A DNA stretch of 64,000 bases, from positions 7,502,009 to 7,566,008 of the forward strand of contig NW_004454177.1 in the NCBI RefSeq assembly GCF_000283155.1. The letters are read 5' to 3'. Shown here piece by piece: positions 11,340-21,484 of this stretch (positions within the stretch are counted from its first letter, which is position 1; every line of letters starts with the position of its first letter). Source of the DNA: Ceratotherium simum simum. Its lineage: Eukaryota > Chordata > Mammalia > Perissodactyla > Rhinocerotidae. The position numbers and the translations under genes were made by a program. The notes beneath the pieces are model-generated. The model was given only the letters and a program-made list of their open reading frames with translations, had not been told where the DNA came from and did no database searches.

Positions 11340-11775
11340 CTGGAGCTGATGCTCTCTCTGGGCTGCCGCTGTCTTTGAACCTCCGCTTCCTGGGCAGGGA
11401 CAAAGGACAAAGCATTAACTCAGCAGAGGCAGTCGAGCCTGCCAGGCTAAGTCTTCTCTGGCACTGGCTGCCCAGGAAAACCATTAAAAATAAATAAATA
11501 ACAATGTTCCCAGGGACCCTTTAGCTGTTGGGGAAGGAGGAAGAGAGGTGCAGGTTGGGGAGAGAGAGAGGAAAAAAAAAAAAAAAATGAAAACCAAGGA
11601 GAGGGAGAGGGTGGAAGAGAGCAAGCTGATGAGCAATTTAGTTGAGCCCGAGGCAGGAGAACGGCCGTGGCAATGGCAACAGCTCACGGGCTGACAAGTC
11701 GTGTATGTTTTACACGCCCATTAACTCGCTTATTCAATAAAAAATGCATGGTTACCACCACCCAGACATGCCACT
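11340..11775. promoter_or_regulatory. Candidate conserved noncoding element
   Basis: Repeat-free apart from a poly-A run (11573-11587). The right half (11630-11760) keeps CpGs in AT-rich context and carries the RFX-like 'ggcaatggcaacagc' (11669), 'gtatgttttacacgccc' (11702), 'attaactcgcttattcaata' (11720) and 'aaaatgcatggttacc' (11741). This dense mix of homeobox and POU-like words is typical of vertebrate enhancers. The function is inferred. Confidence 0.45.
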
Positions 11776-12164
11776 GCTGGAGGAGGCCTGCCTCCATTCT
11801 GTGGTGGCAGGGATAGTCACTGTCAGGCAGTGGGAGAGAAGTCACCAACCTGTGAATGGGAGAAATTAGGCAGGGCCCAGAGGAAATCAGGCATCAGCAT
11901 TGCAAAAAATCCAATCAGCTCTGCCTCTCCTGGATTCTTTTGTACAGTATTAGCTTCTCAGGGGAGACTACGGTGGGTTGGGAATGTGCTGTGTTCTTAG
12001 AGGAAAGAGGGAGAAGGGAAGTGAGGGGAAGGAATGGGTGGGCTTAGTGGAGAAGGTAGAGAGAGAATGGGGCCCAGGGAGGTGTGACTGGCTGCTGGAG
12101 ATTTGGCTTCCCAGAGTTAGGGTTCTAGGCTGGCTCAGGTCAGCAACGCAAACAGCTTCTGCAT

Positions 12165-12300
12165 AAGCTTATTTCCATTCGCGAATGAGTGACCCACACA
12201 GGTCATTAAGCGAAGCCTGGGTCTACATTTCAGTACGCGCCACTAACTCACCTACAGAAAGTTAACGACGATTTGCAGTCAGGGATGGAGTGAGCACCCA
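12165..12300. promoter_or_regulatory. Candidate conserved noncoding element, short
   Basis: CpG-retaining words 'ccattcgcgaatgagtg' (a CGCG palindrome near 12180), 'cattaagcgaagcc', 'cagtacgcgccac' and 'gttaacgacgatttgc' occur within about 120 bp and outside any recognised repeat. Confidence 0.35.
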
Positions 12301-12421
12301 CATTGTGTCTTGGGCTGTGCTGAGTACTTTATAAGGAATATCAGAGAAGAATACATGGGACTTGGTCTGCTGGCCTCGGCCAAGTGCCCTCTGGAAGGAG
12401 ACAGAAGATGAGCAGGATGTG

Positions 12422-12540
12422 CTAGAAAGAACACGAGACTGGGGAGTCTTGGGTTCTGGTTCCAGCTCAGTGACTTTCTAGCCATGTGGCCATGGAGAGT
12501 GACTTACCCTTTCTGGGTTTCAGTTTCTTCTCCTTATTTG
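12422..12540 (+). mobile_element. MIR SINE 5' half, sense
   Basis: 'gaacacgagactggggagtc', 'gggttctggttccagctcag', 'tagccatgtggcc' and 'tgggtttcagtttcttctcc' are MIR in order. It stops just before the poly-T run at 12543. Confidence 0.75.
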
Positions 12541-12542
12541 TC

Positions 12543-12774
12543 TTTTTTTTTTTTTTTTTTTTTTTATGTCTCAAAGACGAGATATACCCAGCTTACATGA
12601 TCAAAACAAATGCTTTATTCATCAGCATTCAGGTTAATGATGGCATCAGGCTTCCCCTTAAAAGAACAGCTGTAGAAAATGAAAAGGTCCATAGCAATGT
12701 TTCTCCAGAACAAAGAGCAGTCTCTCTCTGTTAAACTCAAGTCACCTTGGTGACAGATGTAGTGGGACATCAAT
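12543..12774 (-). pseudogene. Possible 5'-truncated retrocopy of an unknown transcript
   Basis: A run of about 23 T (12543-12565) followed by non-repetitive sequence is the mirror of an mRNA 3' end with a poly-A tail, read on the minus strand. The strand contains AATAAA about 48 nt before the tail, farther than usual, and an open frame of about 50 codons ending at a TAA that overlaps that AATAAA. I do not recognise the protein. MIR fragments flank both sides. No clear target-site duplication was found, so an ordinary poly-T next to unique sequence remains possible. Confidence 0.3.
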
Positions 12775-12945
12775 CCTGGGCAGATGACTCAATCTCTCTG
12801 AGCCACGGTTTCATCTGTGAAATGGAGATAATGACAGTCCCTACCTCATAGTCTTGTTCTGAGGATTAAATGAGATGATAGATGTAAAGCGTTTAGTAAA
12901 GGGCTTGACACATAGTAAGTGCTGAATAAATATGAGCTGTTCTTA
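12775..12945 (+). mobile_element. MIR SINE 3' part, sense
   Basis: 'tctctgagccacggtttcat', 'aaatggagataatgacagtc', 'tgagatgatagatgtaaagc' and 'agtaagtgctgaataaatat' are in MIR order. It overlaps in consensus with the copy at 12422-12540, so the two are separate insertions rather than halves of one. Confidence 0.8.
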
Positions 12946-13469
12946 TCATGAGCTGTTAGAGGATCTCTAGGGTTCTTTCCAAGGGTGTTCTGATATTCTG
13001 ATGGTCTCAGTCAGTAAGTTCTATGGGCTACGTGAAGGCTGGCAAATAGGCATCCTTGTGTAAGCCAGCCCTGGTCTGTTGGAGGGGTCCCCCGGACTGC
13101 AGCCTGAGAAACGAGCTGCAGCCTGGGCTGGGCTCCATGCGAGAGAGTGAAGTGCTGGATTAATGACCTCTGCAGGGGCAGGGAGAGCAAGGAGCAGCTG
13201 CTTGCCACTTAGGTGCCAGCACAGAGCTATACAGGCAATAAGAACTCACATGAGGGGTGGCAGCCATGCCCTTCCCCTTTCACCCGGCAATGACAGAGTC
13301 CTGGGTGGGTGATGTTTAGCTTTTTGTCATCCCAGAGTTATGTCCTCTCTTGGGCACTGTCCTGCCCACTTGTTACACAGCTGGGTGCTGACTTTCCCCA
13401 GGGAAGCCAAGCTGCTGGGGGGAGGGGAGACTGGTTCCTACTCCCCACTCCTCACAGGGAAGAAGGTGC

Positions 13470-13690
13470 AAATAATAATTAATAATAATAATAATAATGC
13501 TATCAGTGATACCACCACCACATTTATTTCATGTTTACTATATGCGAGACACTATTCCAGGAACTTTGTATATATAAAAACATTTAATCCTTATGACCAC
13601 CCTCTGAGGTCAGTACTATTATTATCTCCTTAATGTAATTGAGAACATGGAGGCAGAGTTAAGGAAGGTGCCCTGATCACCCAGTAAATC
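13470..13690 (-). mobile_element. MIR SINE, antisense, with (AAT)n run
   Basis: An AAT microsatellite (about 13471-13499) precedes antisense MIR text: 'cactattccaggaactttgt', 'catttaatccttatgaccac', 'tactattattatctcctta'. The 5' half is worn. Confidence 0.7.
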
Positions 13691-13924
13691 GTGCTCTTGA
13701 ATCCCTCTCTCCCGCATGCAAGGGGTCTCTTGCAGGCAGAAGAACGTGTACAGGTCTCCGGTACAAGTTCAAGGCCAAATCCTAATTTAACACTTTTAAA
13801 GAAAATAATGTTAGAAGGCAATGCATTCAAATATTAACAGTGGTTTATACAAGTGATGGTCTCCCCTTCTACTTTTTTATATTGTCTGTATTTTTCTTAA
13901 GTATGTTTGTTTGTAACATGAAAA

Positions 13925-14280
13925 AATTAAACAAAGTTGTATTGAGACAGTGCAGGCTCCTCTCTGCTCCCTATGGCCCTCAGGGTGCGGGGACACTGGC
14001 CACCACCAAGGAGGCCCCTGGGCCCTGCCGAGCTGCCCCTCGTGGGCTGGAGCAGGGAGTTGTTCACATTAAACATCTCAGGCCTGTTTGGGCTGTTTTC
14101 TGAAGTCAGAGGCCAAACTCCAGGCTCTGACTCGCTGTCGCCTGATCGAGTTTGCTGGGAGGTTCATGCCCAGGCTGCCGGGTGGCTTGTGAAACAGGCT
14201 GGTGTATGAGAGAGAAACCCTTGGAGCCACCCCAGAGAAAATGCAGGGTCCCTGCTCGGCTCAGATAAACACTGTGAGGA
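13925..14280. other. Unassigned GC-moderate sequence, possibly conserved
   Basis: This region is repeat-free. It includes 'gttcacattaaacatctcag' (14061) and a CpG-retaining stretch 'ctcgctgtcgcctgatcgag' (14131). Such words hint at constraint, but nothing is decisive. Confidence 0.25.
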
Positions 14281-14689
14281 CTTGAAGACTCAGAGGTGGA
14301 TTTAGAAGAAGGAACAAGGCTTTTGTGGAGTAGGCCCTCCTCATCCACCCACTATTTCCTCCCCCAGGGCCCAGACCTGGGTCCCTGCACCACCTGTCTG
14401 CCCATCTCCGTGCCCGCCACCTGCTGATTCTCCTGCCACTGTCTTCTGGTCCCAGGTCCACCCCTCTCTGGGGCCTCCAGGGGCAAGGAGGGCCCAGGGA
14501 AGGGTCCAAGGAAGGAGGGAGCAAGAGACGGTAGGGAGAGGAGTGGGAGGATGCCAGGTCTGGGTAGGCTGGTCTGGGGGTGCTGGGGGGACCAGGCACA
14601 GAAGCCAAACCCCAGCCCCTCCGCTCCTTCCCCTGGCTGCTAGGATCCTCCACCAGGCCCAGCTTTCCTCCAGAGAGAAGGCAGCTGTC

Positions 14690-15010
14690 AGAAGCGCAGA
14701 GCAGATGCCTGAGATGAAGGAGTCAGCGGCAGAGTTCCAGAAGCAGCGCGGCCCGGGAACAATCAGCATCGAGTGCTGTCCATATTGGCAGCTGGCCTGC
14801 GGAGGGCGTCCCGGGTCCGGGCCTGCACCCCTCACACCCATGGAGCCAGCCTGAGAGTGCTGGGGCCCTCCCCCCCGGGGGCGGCCCTCCTCCACAGCCC
14901 ATCCTGCAGGAAGAGAGGAGGCGGCTCATGGGAGCTGAGAGGGTCGCCTTTGTCCCCTTTGAACCTTCAAATGGATTGTCGTGAGGGGCGGGGGCTCCCT
15001 GGGTCCGGGC
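14690..15010. promoter_or_regulatory. CpG-rich segment, borderline CpG island
   Basis: I count about 17 CpGs in 320 bp of roughly 63% GC, about 0.5 of expectation, against strong depletion in flanking DNA. It includes 'aagcagcgcggcccgggaac' and a run of Cs followed by Gs near 14871-14882. It abuts the candidate enhancer at 15000-15320, so an unannotated promoter or an enhancer core are both possible. The 184-codon antisense frame over this area (14341-14895) is Pro/Gly/Arg-rich because of the GC content and shows no domain. Confidence 0.4.
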
Positions 15011-15330
15011 ATTCTCTGCTTGATGTGGAGTGTTTATTATGCCTGGTTAAAGATCATTAAAGCCTTTGTTGGGGGAGCTGACTGACAAAGAGAGTGGATT
15101 AATATTAGAACACCCTGTCACAACTGGTGAAAAGGCGGGATTGATTTTATAGGGAGTTTAGTCAGAGGCGTGTGTAAAACCCCTGGGGTGGCTCTGGAGT
15201 GTATCCATCTCCTCCATTAGGAAGGCCCCACGGGAATACTCAGCTGCAGTGTTTATTACAACCAAAGCTTCATATCATAGATAGAGTATTAGCTGCTTTT
15301 ATTCAGCTCTCTTGCTCCCCGCTGTCCTGG
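15011..15330. promoter_or_regulatory. Candidate conserved noncoding element
   Basis: This is one of the clearest enhancer-like blocks. It has FOX-like 'gtgtttattatgcc' (15028) and 'gtgtttattacaacc' (15248), TCF/LEF-like 'aagcctttgttggg' (15060), 'gtggattaatattagaac' (15094), and MEF2/homeobox-rich 'catagatagagtattagctg' (15276). It holds no repeat, and CpGs persist at 15138, 15169 and 15231. Function is inferred from motif density only. Confidence 0.5.
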
Positions 15331-15399
15331 CTCCTAGTGGCTCCGTCCTGTGTGCCCAGGCAGCTGCCTGGTCAAAGGACACAGTCGTGGGCTGGACCA

Positions 15400-15455
15400 G
15401 GAAGGTGCACACGTGTGTATGTGCATGTGTACGTGTGTGTGTGCACACACACATG
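15400..15455 (+). repeat. Imperfect TG/CA microsatellite
   Basis: Alternating 'cacgtgtgtatgtgcatgtg' runs into 'tgtgtgtgtgcacacacaca'. The purine-pyrimidine alternation is Z-DNA-prone. Confidence 0.85.
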
Positions 15456-15692
15456 CTGGGATGGAGGTGGGGGATGGTGGGGAAAAAGTTCTATTGTCCC
15501 TGCCCTAGAACTGTCCAGCGTGGCTTTCAGATTCGCTCTCACCCCAGCCTGGCAGTTGAAGATTGAACCAGGAAAGTGAGGTCTGTCCTCTTGCAGCAAA
15601 ACATGAATTGGAACTTAGAAAACTTGCATCGCCAAGAGACCGTTTGCCTAAGAAGTCACTGAGTGCTCCTCTGAGAAGACAAGGCAGAGTGA

Positions 15693-15915
15693 CGGTTTAG
15701 ACTGAGTGCTGGGCCAGGAGTCAGCTTTGCCACTTATTAGCTGTGTGATCTTGGGCAAGTCAGCTAACGTCTCTGGGCTTGGTTTCTTCATTTGTTATAC
15801 AGGGCTAATGAAAATGGTACCCGCCTTGCATAGGTGTTCTAAGAATTAAATGGATATTACACGCAAAGTACCTGTAACACCATCAGCGGTCAATGCTAAT
15901 TAATGCTATTGTATC
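15693..15915 (+). mobile_element. MIR SINE, sense
   Basis: 'tattagctgtgtgatcttgg', 'gtctctgggcttggtttctt' and 'gttctaagaattaaatggat' are visible in order, with a worn 'cagcggtcaatgctaatta' end. Confidence 0.8.
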
Positions 15916-16502
15916 ATTAGCTGATTATTCCAGTATATTCTAAATGGGATTCAATCTACAAACATTTAGTTTAAACAAAGCTTTTCTGGAACACCTTTAT
16001 TGTAGAAAACATGGCCTACCTATGGAAGCAGAAGAGCCATTGGGGAATGTTCATCAGTCCTTTCCCGATTAGAGGGCTCATGGAGCGTTGGGAAGAAGCC
16101 CAGACCCAAGAGGGAGAGCTCTGGGGCCTGCCATGTCTCTGTGCACCTGCGCAGGGATGGGGCACTTGGCCTGCTGGGTCTGAGATGACGTGGAGCAGGG
16201 TCTGGGCCTGCCAGCCTAGTTCAGGTGGACACACTGGAGGCCAGCCCAGCAGACGTTGGTCACTCAGAATAGATGCTGAGTCTAAGTCACAGACGAGGTG
16301 TCACACCAGGGCAGAGATAAAAGCAGAAGGTTGGTTAGATGAGCATCACAGAGGGAGCTGGGTACATGTCTGGGTCTCATGCAAGCCAAGAGTCTGAGAG
16401 CCAGAAGAATCCATGATTCACTTGCGCTGAACTCCCGCAGTTCTTTCTATAAATGTCTGTCACAGTGTTCAGCAGGTGGCTTCCTTTTTTTCCATAGAAC
16501 AT
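15916..16502. other. Unassigned sequence
   Basis: I recognise no gene or named repeat. A plus-strand frame of 128 codons (16011-16397) begins in unique sequence without a promoter or splice context and has no domain. Confidence 0.3.
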
Positions 16503-16740
16503 GATGTTTAAGACTGATGCTCTGGAGCCAGATTAGCCAGGGTTCAAATCCCTGATCTACTACTCAGTTCTCTGTGACCTTTGAGGAGTTATCGCTATGC
16601 CTCAGTTTCCTCCTTATTAAAATGCGTATAATAATAGTACTTACTTCATAGGGTTATTGTGAGACAATACACGTAAAGCATTTAGAACAGTGCCTGGCAG
16701 TAATAAGCCTTCAGTGTCAGCTACCATCATGGTAGCTATC
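16503..16740 (+). mobile_element. MIR SINE, sense, nearly full length
   Basis: 'ctctggagccagattagcca', 'tatgcctcagtttcctcctt', 'atagggttattgtgagacaa' and 'agaacagtgcctggcagtaa' give the whole MIR order. Its 3' tail has become a perfect 9-bp inverted repeat around one base (16719-16737). Confidence 0.85.
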
Positions 16741-17379
16741 CCTCAGTCACCTCTGACACACCGAGTTCCTCTCAAGAGTCGGGACCTACGCTTAGGGTTT
16801 CTATGTCCACAAGACCCAGCCAGGGACCATAAACGTAATGAGCACACGATAGGTATTACTTTGGAACTGTTGAACCAAGTAGGGGAAAGTGTTGTGGTAG
16901 GGGTGACTCGAAACTGCCAGGGAGCAGCAAAGTCAAAGATGAAAGACAGAACAAGGTCAGATGCCAGGCTGGGTATTATCAGGATAAACAGTGCTGAGGT
17001 TAGGAGCAGAGTTGATGGCAGGGATTTCCACGTCTGATGAGAGCCCGTTGGTAGAATCAGAATCCAAGGGGCAAACCTGAGAAAAGGGTGACAGAGGAAG
17101 GTGAGAATGCAAAGATCAACACTTAGAAGCGCCCCTGGTCAGCCCAGCTGGAAGTGTTTTGAGCACCATCCTTCTCATGGTGGTGAGGGAGGCAGGCTTG
17201 GGGAGTGCAATGCAGGTAGACTCTGGGTATGGAGCTTCCCACAGACTTGTACCTACTGAGATACCCCAAACCTGGCCAGAGATGACTGAAGTTCTCAGAG
17301 GATGGGGAACAGCAGGTGAGGAAAGTTAATCAGATTGCACACATTGACAGGCAGGACACAGAAACCCAAGCTATCAAGA
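16741..17379. other. Unassigned sequence
   Basis: No named gene or repeat is recognised. A plus frame of 115 codons that starts inside the MIR at 16690 runs through 17037 and is a chance extension. Confidence 0.3.
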
Positions 17380-18360
17380 CATTGTAAAATAAAGAAATAA
17401 ACCAGCACGTGTGAGCCTTCCTTAATAGCAAACATTACAAAATATTTTTTTGTAAAATATTTAAACAATAATAAAAATCCAAAGAAGAAATTAAAACATC
17501 CCAAATCCCACCTGCAAGAGATAATCACTATTAACATTTTGGTCAACACCTATTGGCAGATGGAGGTGTTTATATTCTCCATCAGTGTCCCTCCCTGCCA
17601 TCCCAAAGGAACATACATTCTGAGAAAAAATAAACACAAAAACTTGATGGTTGGTTAGCAAATGCAGCTTCAAAGTGGGTCCCCAATCCTCTTCCCACCC
17701 CCCTGTTCCAACCAGATTGCAACCTTTAAGTCCCTACTACCTGAAGCCAACAATGCTTCAGGCATTTAGTTATCTAAGCCGCACATACAGATTTGTGCAT
17801 GTAACTTTACATAAATGGGCTCAGACTTGCAAGCTATTCTGTTATCTGATTTTTTTTCACTCCACAAAATATCAAAGACATCTTTCCAAGTCAATAAATA
17901 TAGAATGCATTATCATTTTTAATGACTGCATACTATTTTGCTGTTTTGTGTGTCTCACGTTTCTCCTAACATTTCCCCTATTGGTTGACATTTATTATAA
18001 ATAATGCTCAACAAACATCCTTGTACTTATTTCTTTTCGTATTTAGTGATTACTCTCATAGGGTAAATTCATAGAAGTAGAACTACTAAGTGAACAATCA
18101 TACACATTTTATATCTTGATACATAAAACTGTCTTCCAGATAGATTCTCACCCTTCCAGCCCTGTAAAAGATTGTCCATTTCTCCATCCAGGTAACAAAC
18201 TAGGGTTTGTCAGCTTAAAAAAACAAAAACTATGCTAATCTGATATGTAAAAATAATCTCATTCTTTTTCTTTGATTATTGTTGAGGCAGAATGTTTTCT
18301 CATACGTTTATTGGCTATTTGTATTTCTTCATTTGCAATTCGCCTGAATATTAAAAATCA
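17380..18360 (-). mobile_element. Old L1-type LINE fragment, antisense
   Basis: The plus strand shows complement-style L1 text: 'aatcactattaacattttgg' (17524), 'catttattataaataatgct' (17989), 'gggtaaattcatagaagtag' (18061), then 'gttttctcatacgtttattg' (18293). The sequence is decayed, with no open ORF2 left. Subfamily unresolved. Confidence 0.55.
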
Positions 18361-18770
18361 TAAGAAAAAGTACAAATATAAGAAATTGCCATGTTGTAGG
18401 GGAATATCAATATAAAAAATGTTTACAATACATTCCAAAGTGATTAAAGTGCAGACTGTAGAATATTATTATGGTATGATATTTTTATTTAAAAAATATA
18501 AGGATATGCAAAGACTAAAGACTAAAATAACACATTCCAAAAGGTTATATATTGGTTGTACTTGGGAAATGGGTTTTTTGTTTTTTTTTTTTAAAAATGC
18601 TTACTCTTGGTTTTCAAGTTTTCTGCAATTGGAATGATTACTTTCATAATTTGAAAAAAAATCCCAATAAGTATTAACAAAGCCACAAAATATCCTTTAT
18701 GTAATCTGCACTACCATGCTACTTTCTTTGTATAAATAGTCATAAAATAATAGACTTTTTGAGCTAAAAG
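18361..18770. mobile_element. AT-rich, probably L1-derived remnant
   Basis: AT-rich text with 'ttctgcaattggaatgatta' and a poly-T run (18577-18590) resembles a sense-orientation L1 3' region. The match is loose, and the junction with the antisense fragment to the left is not sharp. Confidence 0.3.
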
Positions 18771-18774
18771 GAAA

Positions 18775-18870
18775 CAGATATCATATGCTCCTGGCCCCCA
18801 TTTTAGAACAGAGAAAACTGCAGCCCAGAGAAGTTAAATGACCCAGTCAAGGTCCACCAGCCGATGGAGA
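18775..18870 (-). mobile_element. MIR SINE fragment, antisense
   Basis: 'cccccattttagaacagaga', 'cagcccagagaagttaaatg' and 'caaggtccaccagc' are complement MIR core. Confidence 0.7.
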
Positions 18871-19254
18871 CTGGGGAGAAGTAAGGTAACATTCTCTGAG
18901 ACACCCACAGAGAAGGTAAAGGACACTCCATCCACACCACCACTCCCTTCTTCTGTGGGGGTCCTGCCTCAGTGGAGGAGCAGGACTGTGTTTAAACTGC
19001 AGCAGGATGAATTTGAGTTAGACTTTAGATGTGATCTGAAATTGGTGGTAGCATGGACTGCAGAAATCTGAAATCTGGAGACCCCCGCCTCCCTCAGAAA
19101 GCCCTGGCCAGGGACCACAGAACAGAGCCCCGGAGGGTCACCCCATACCCCAGAAGCCCCAGCCCAGCATGCTCCCCAGCCACTCCAGACCCTCCCCAAC
19201 CGCCTTCCCGACCCTCCCCGGGAGACCTCGGGAATCAGGGTTTTGTTTTGCAAT

Positions 19255-19470
19255 TTGTTGCAGGATTTTTTTTTCCTTCCCTTTCTTTCAGAAGCCTGTC
19301 TGGGATTCTGCTCCACGCAGAGGTTGGAAAGAGCAGCGCGGCTGCCTCTGGAAATCTTGTTTCCCCTGCCACATGACATCAGTGGGTTATATTGCAACTT
19401 TCCACATGGCTGCCCAGACACAGACAGTTGTGTTTATGAAAATCCTCTTGATACCGGCTTGGAGCCTCTC
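19255..19470. promoter_or_regulatory. Candidate conserved noncoding element with acceptor-like tract
   Basis: A pyrimidine tract ending in CAG (19267-19290) looks like a 3' splice site. Downstream lies repeat-free sequence with the CRE-like 'acatgacatcagtgggttat' (19371) and 'agttgtgtttatgaaaatcc' (19426). No matching donor or codon pattern supports an exon, so a regulatory block is the more likely reading. Confidence 0.3.
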
Positions 19471-19959
19471 TGGCACTCAAGGCTCCGTCTCAGGCTGCGA
19501 TGTGTTCTGCTTAGAGGAGCAGCTGACAAAGGGCAGGTTGGAAGGCCAGGTTCCCTGCCAGGTGCTCAGTGGGGGTAAGGGGGGATGGTTCCCTGCCATC
19601 CGGAGCAGGAGCATCTTTGCCTGCACTGTGCTCAGCTCCAGGAAGCTTCGGCCACATATGATCAGGGTTTTCTCGACAGTGGGGGCCAGTTGGGGTTGAG
19701 TAGGAAAGGGAGCAGCTCATCTTTTGGGGAAAGGCCTGGCCTGGAGGTCAGAACCCCTGGTTTGGCTAGTTCTGTTGCTGACCTGTAGGATGGCTTTGGA
19801 TAAACAGTTTCGCTAATCTGGGTCTCAACTCTTCCTTTCAATTTCCTAAAACTGGATGAATGATTTCTGTTCCTCCCTACCTATGGTGGGGATATGGATT
19901 CAGTGACAAGAAATACAGGGACACAATTGGGAGAGAAGCCAGTAGACTTAGGAAAGCCA

Positions 19960-20045
19960 TTCTGACTCTCTGAGTTTTAGTTTTCCCTTCTATAAAATAA
20001 CAGGATAAAATTAGTTGGTTCTCAAAGCCCCTCCATTTCTAAGAG
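19960..20045 (+). mobile_element. MIR-type SINE fragment, sense
   Basis: 'ctctgagttttagttttccc' and 'tataaaataacaggataaaa' continue into the alternative tail 'tctcaaagcccctccatttc' seen in some old SINEs. Confidence 0.5.
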
Positions 20046-20414
20046 AAAAAAAAATCCTGGCTTTGTGACTTTTTGAAATCCCTAGCCACTGACACTAAAA
20101 GATCCTTTGGTTAATACTCAAGGACCAAAGTCACCTAGGAAATCTTAAATATGAGTCAAATTTGGGAAAGGTAATTAAGGGTAAATTCAGTGAATTGTGG
20201 TTCTATATTCTTTTGCATAGCACCCTTTGGACCTCAGTCCCATAAGTGCTCCCTCAAGTGCTGTGATGTTTGGGAGTGTCTGGGCCTAACCTCAGATGGC
20301 TGGTTATTCCCTCTCAGAACTCCTGGTGCTGGTGGCCACCTGGGATCCAGCCTCTAAGTTCTTGCTGCCTGGCTGGGCCATGGAATGTTCTCTCTGTGAT
20401 GGCTGTCCTGGCTG

Positions 20415-20536
20415 CCCAGCCAGAATGTAAGCAGTATGGGCCAAGGGCCATGCGTTGGGGTCTTTGCATCCCCAACACTCGCATGCTCAGTGATATTCAT
20501 TCATTCATTCATTCATTCATTCATTCATTCATTCCT
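20415..20536 (+). mobile_element. L2 LINE 3' fragment ending in (ATTC)n
   Basis: A worn L2 3' end ('gcatccccaacactcgcatg') runs into an ATTC tetranucleotide array of about ten units (20496-20536). Confidence 0.5.
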
Positions 20537-20654
20537 AGGCCTTGGACACATAAGGAAGATATGGTCTAGTGGAAAGTAAACATTCAGCATGTTTTCTGAG
20601 CCCCTCCACCTCCACCCATCCACCCCAGGGAATACTAACAAACAAGAGCAGCAG

Positions 20655-20890
20655 CCAACATTTATTAAGCTCCAACTATGTACCAGGTTCTGCTCTGAGA
20701 GCTGTATATAGCTAATTCTCACAATGATCCTAAAAGGCATGCATTCTCAGTATCCTGCACCTTATAGTCAAAGAAACGGAGGCACAGGGGGTTAGGTAAC
20801 TCTCCAAGGTCACACAGCAAGTGGTGGAATCGAGATTCAAATCTACACAGTCTGACTTCAGAGCTCAGGCCCTCAGCCACTGCCCTAAAC
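20655..20890 (-). mobile_element. MIR SINE, antisense, nearly full length
   Basis: 'catttattaagctccaacta', 'ctgtatatagctaattctca', 'caaggtcacacagcaagtgg' and 'tctgacttcagagctcaggc' follow the complement of MIR from 3' to 5'. Confidence 0.85.
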
Positions 20891-21484
20891 TGTCTTTTGA
20901 CCCAAATGCTAAGAGGAAGGGGTCAACTTTCCCAAGGAGAACTGGGAAGGGTTTCAGAGAGGAGGGATGTTGTAGTAGAGTTATAAAGGATGAAGAAGAG
21001 TTCCTGGAATAGGAAAATATTCTGTACTCTGCAAACAGACGTGACCAGGGCCCTCAGCCCTGGCCAACAGCTGGTATGGCCCAGTCTACTGGGAGAGGGA
21101 GCCAGCAGCAGCTCCACTTCTCCACCTTTCTTCAGTGACCCCTTCCTCGGACAAAAAGAGATGAGGTCACAGAGGAGCATCCAAGTGACTCTTACCCTCT
21201 CACAGGGGGACTATCATCCTGTACTTTTTACCCCCATCACTATGGGGTTCCCATCCCCTATAACACTCTTGGGCACCAACTTCCTGATGTCCTACAAAAG
21301 GAGGAAAGTACTGTTGTGCAAGGCTGAGAAAGAGGGTGTCCAGGACACAGCAGCTGCTAGAAGCCCTCAGAAGAATGCTGGGGGCCCTGAGCATGGAGGA
21401 GAGGCACCGCAGGCTGAGTCCTCACACTTCCGCCCGCCCAGTCACTCCCTCTGCCCGCCAGCAGGAGGCCTGCTCCAGACCCAG
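20891..21484. other. Unassigned sequence
   Basis: A plus frame of 165 codons (20990-21487) crosses this region and is rich in Ser and Pro, with no recognisable domain and no flanking splice logic. I do not call it coding. Confidence 0.3.

Noticed and set aside
14341..14895. Longest open frame (184 codons, minus strand)
   Set aside because: Pro/Gly/Arg-rich from high GC, overlapped by other frames on both strands, no domain, and no splice or promoter logic.
19169..19699. 176-codon plus-strand frame
   Set aside because: It crosses a polypyrimidine tract and shows no recognised domain; a second frame overlaps it fully.
20496..20536. Direct-repeat array considered as CRISPR-like
   Set aside because: It is a simple ATTC microsatellite at an L2 tail with no spacers, in a mammalian genome.
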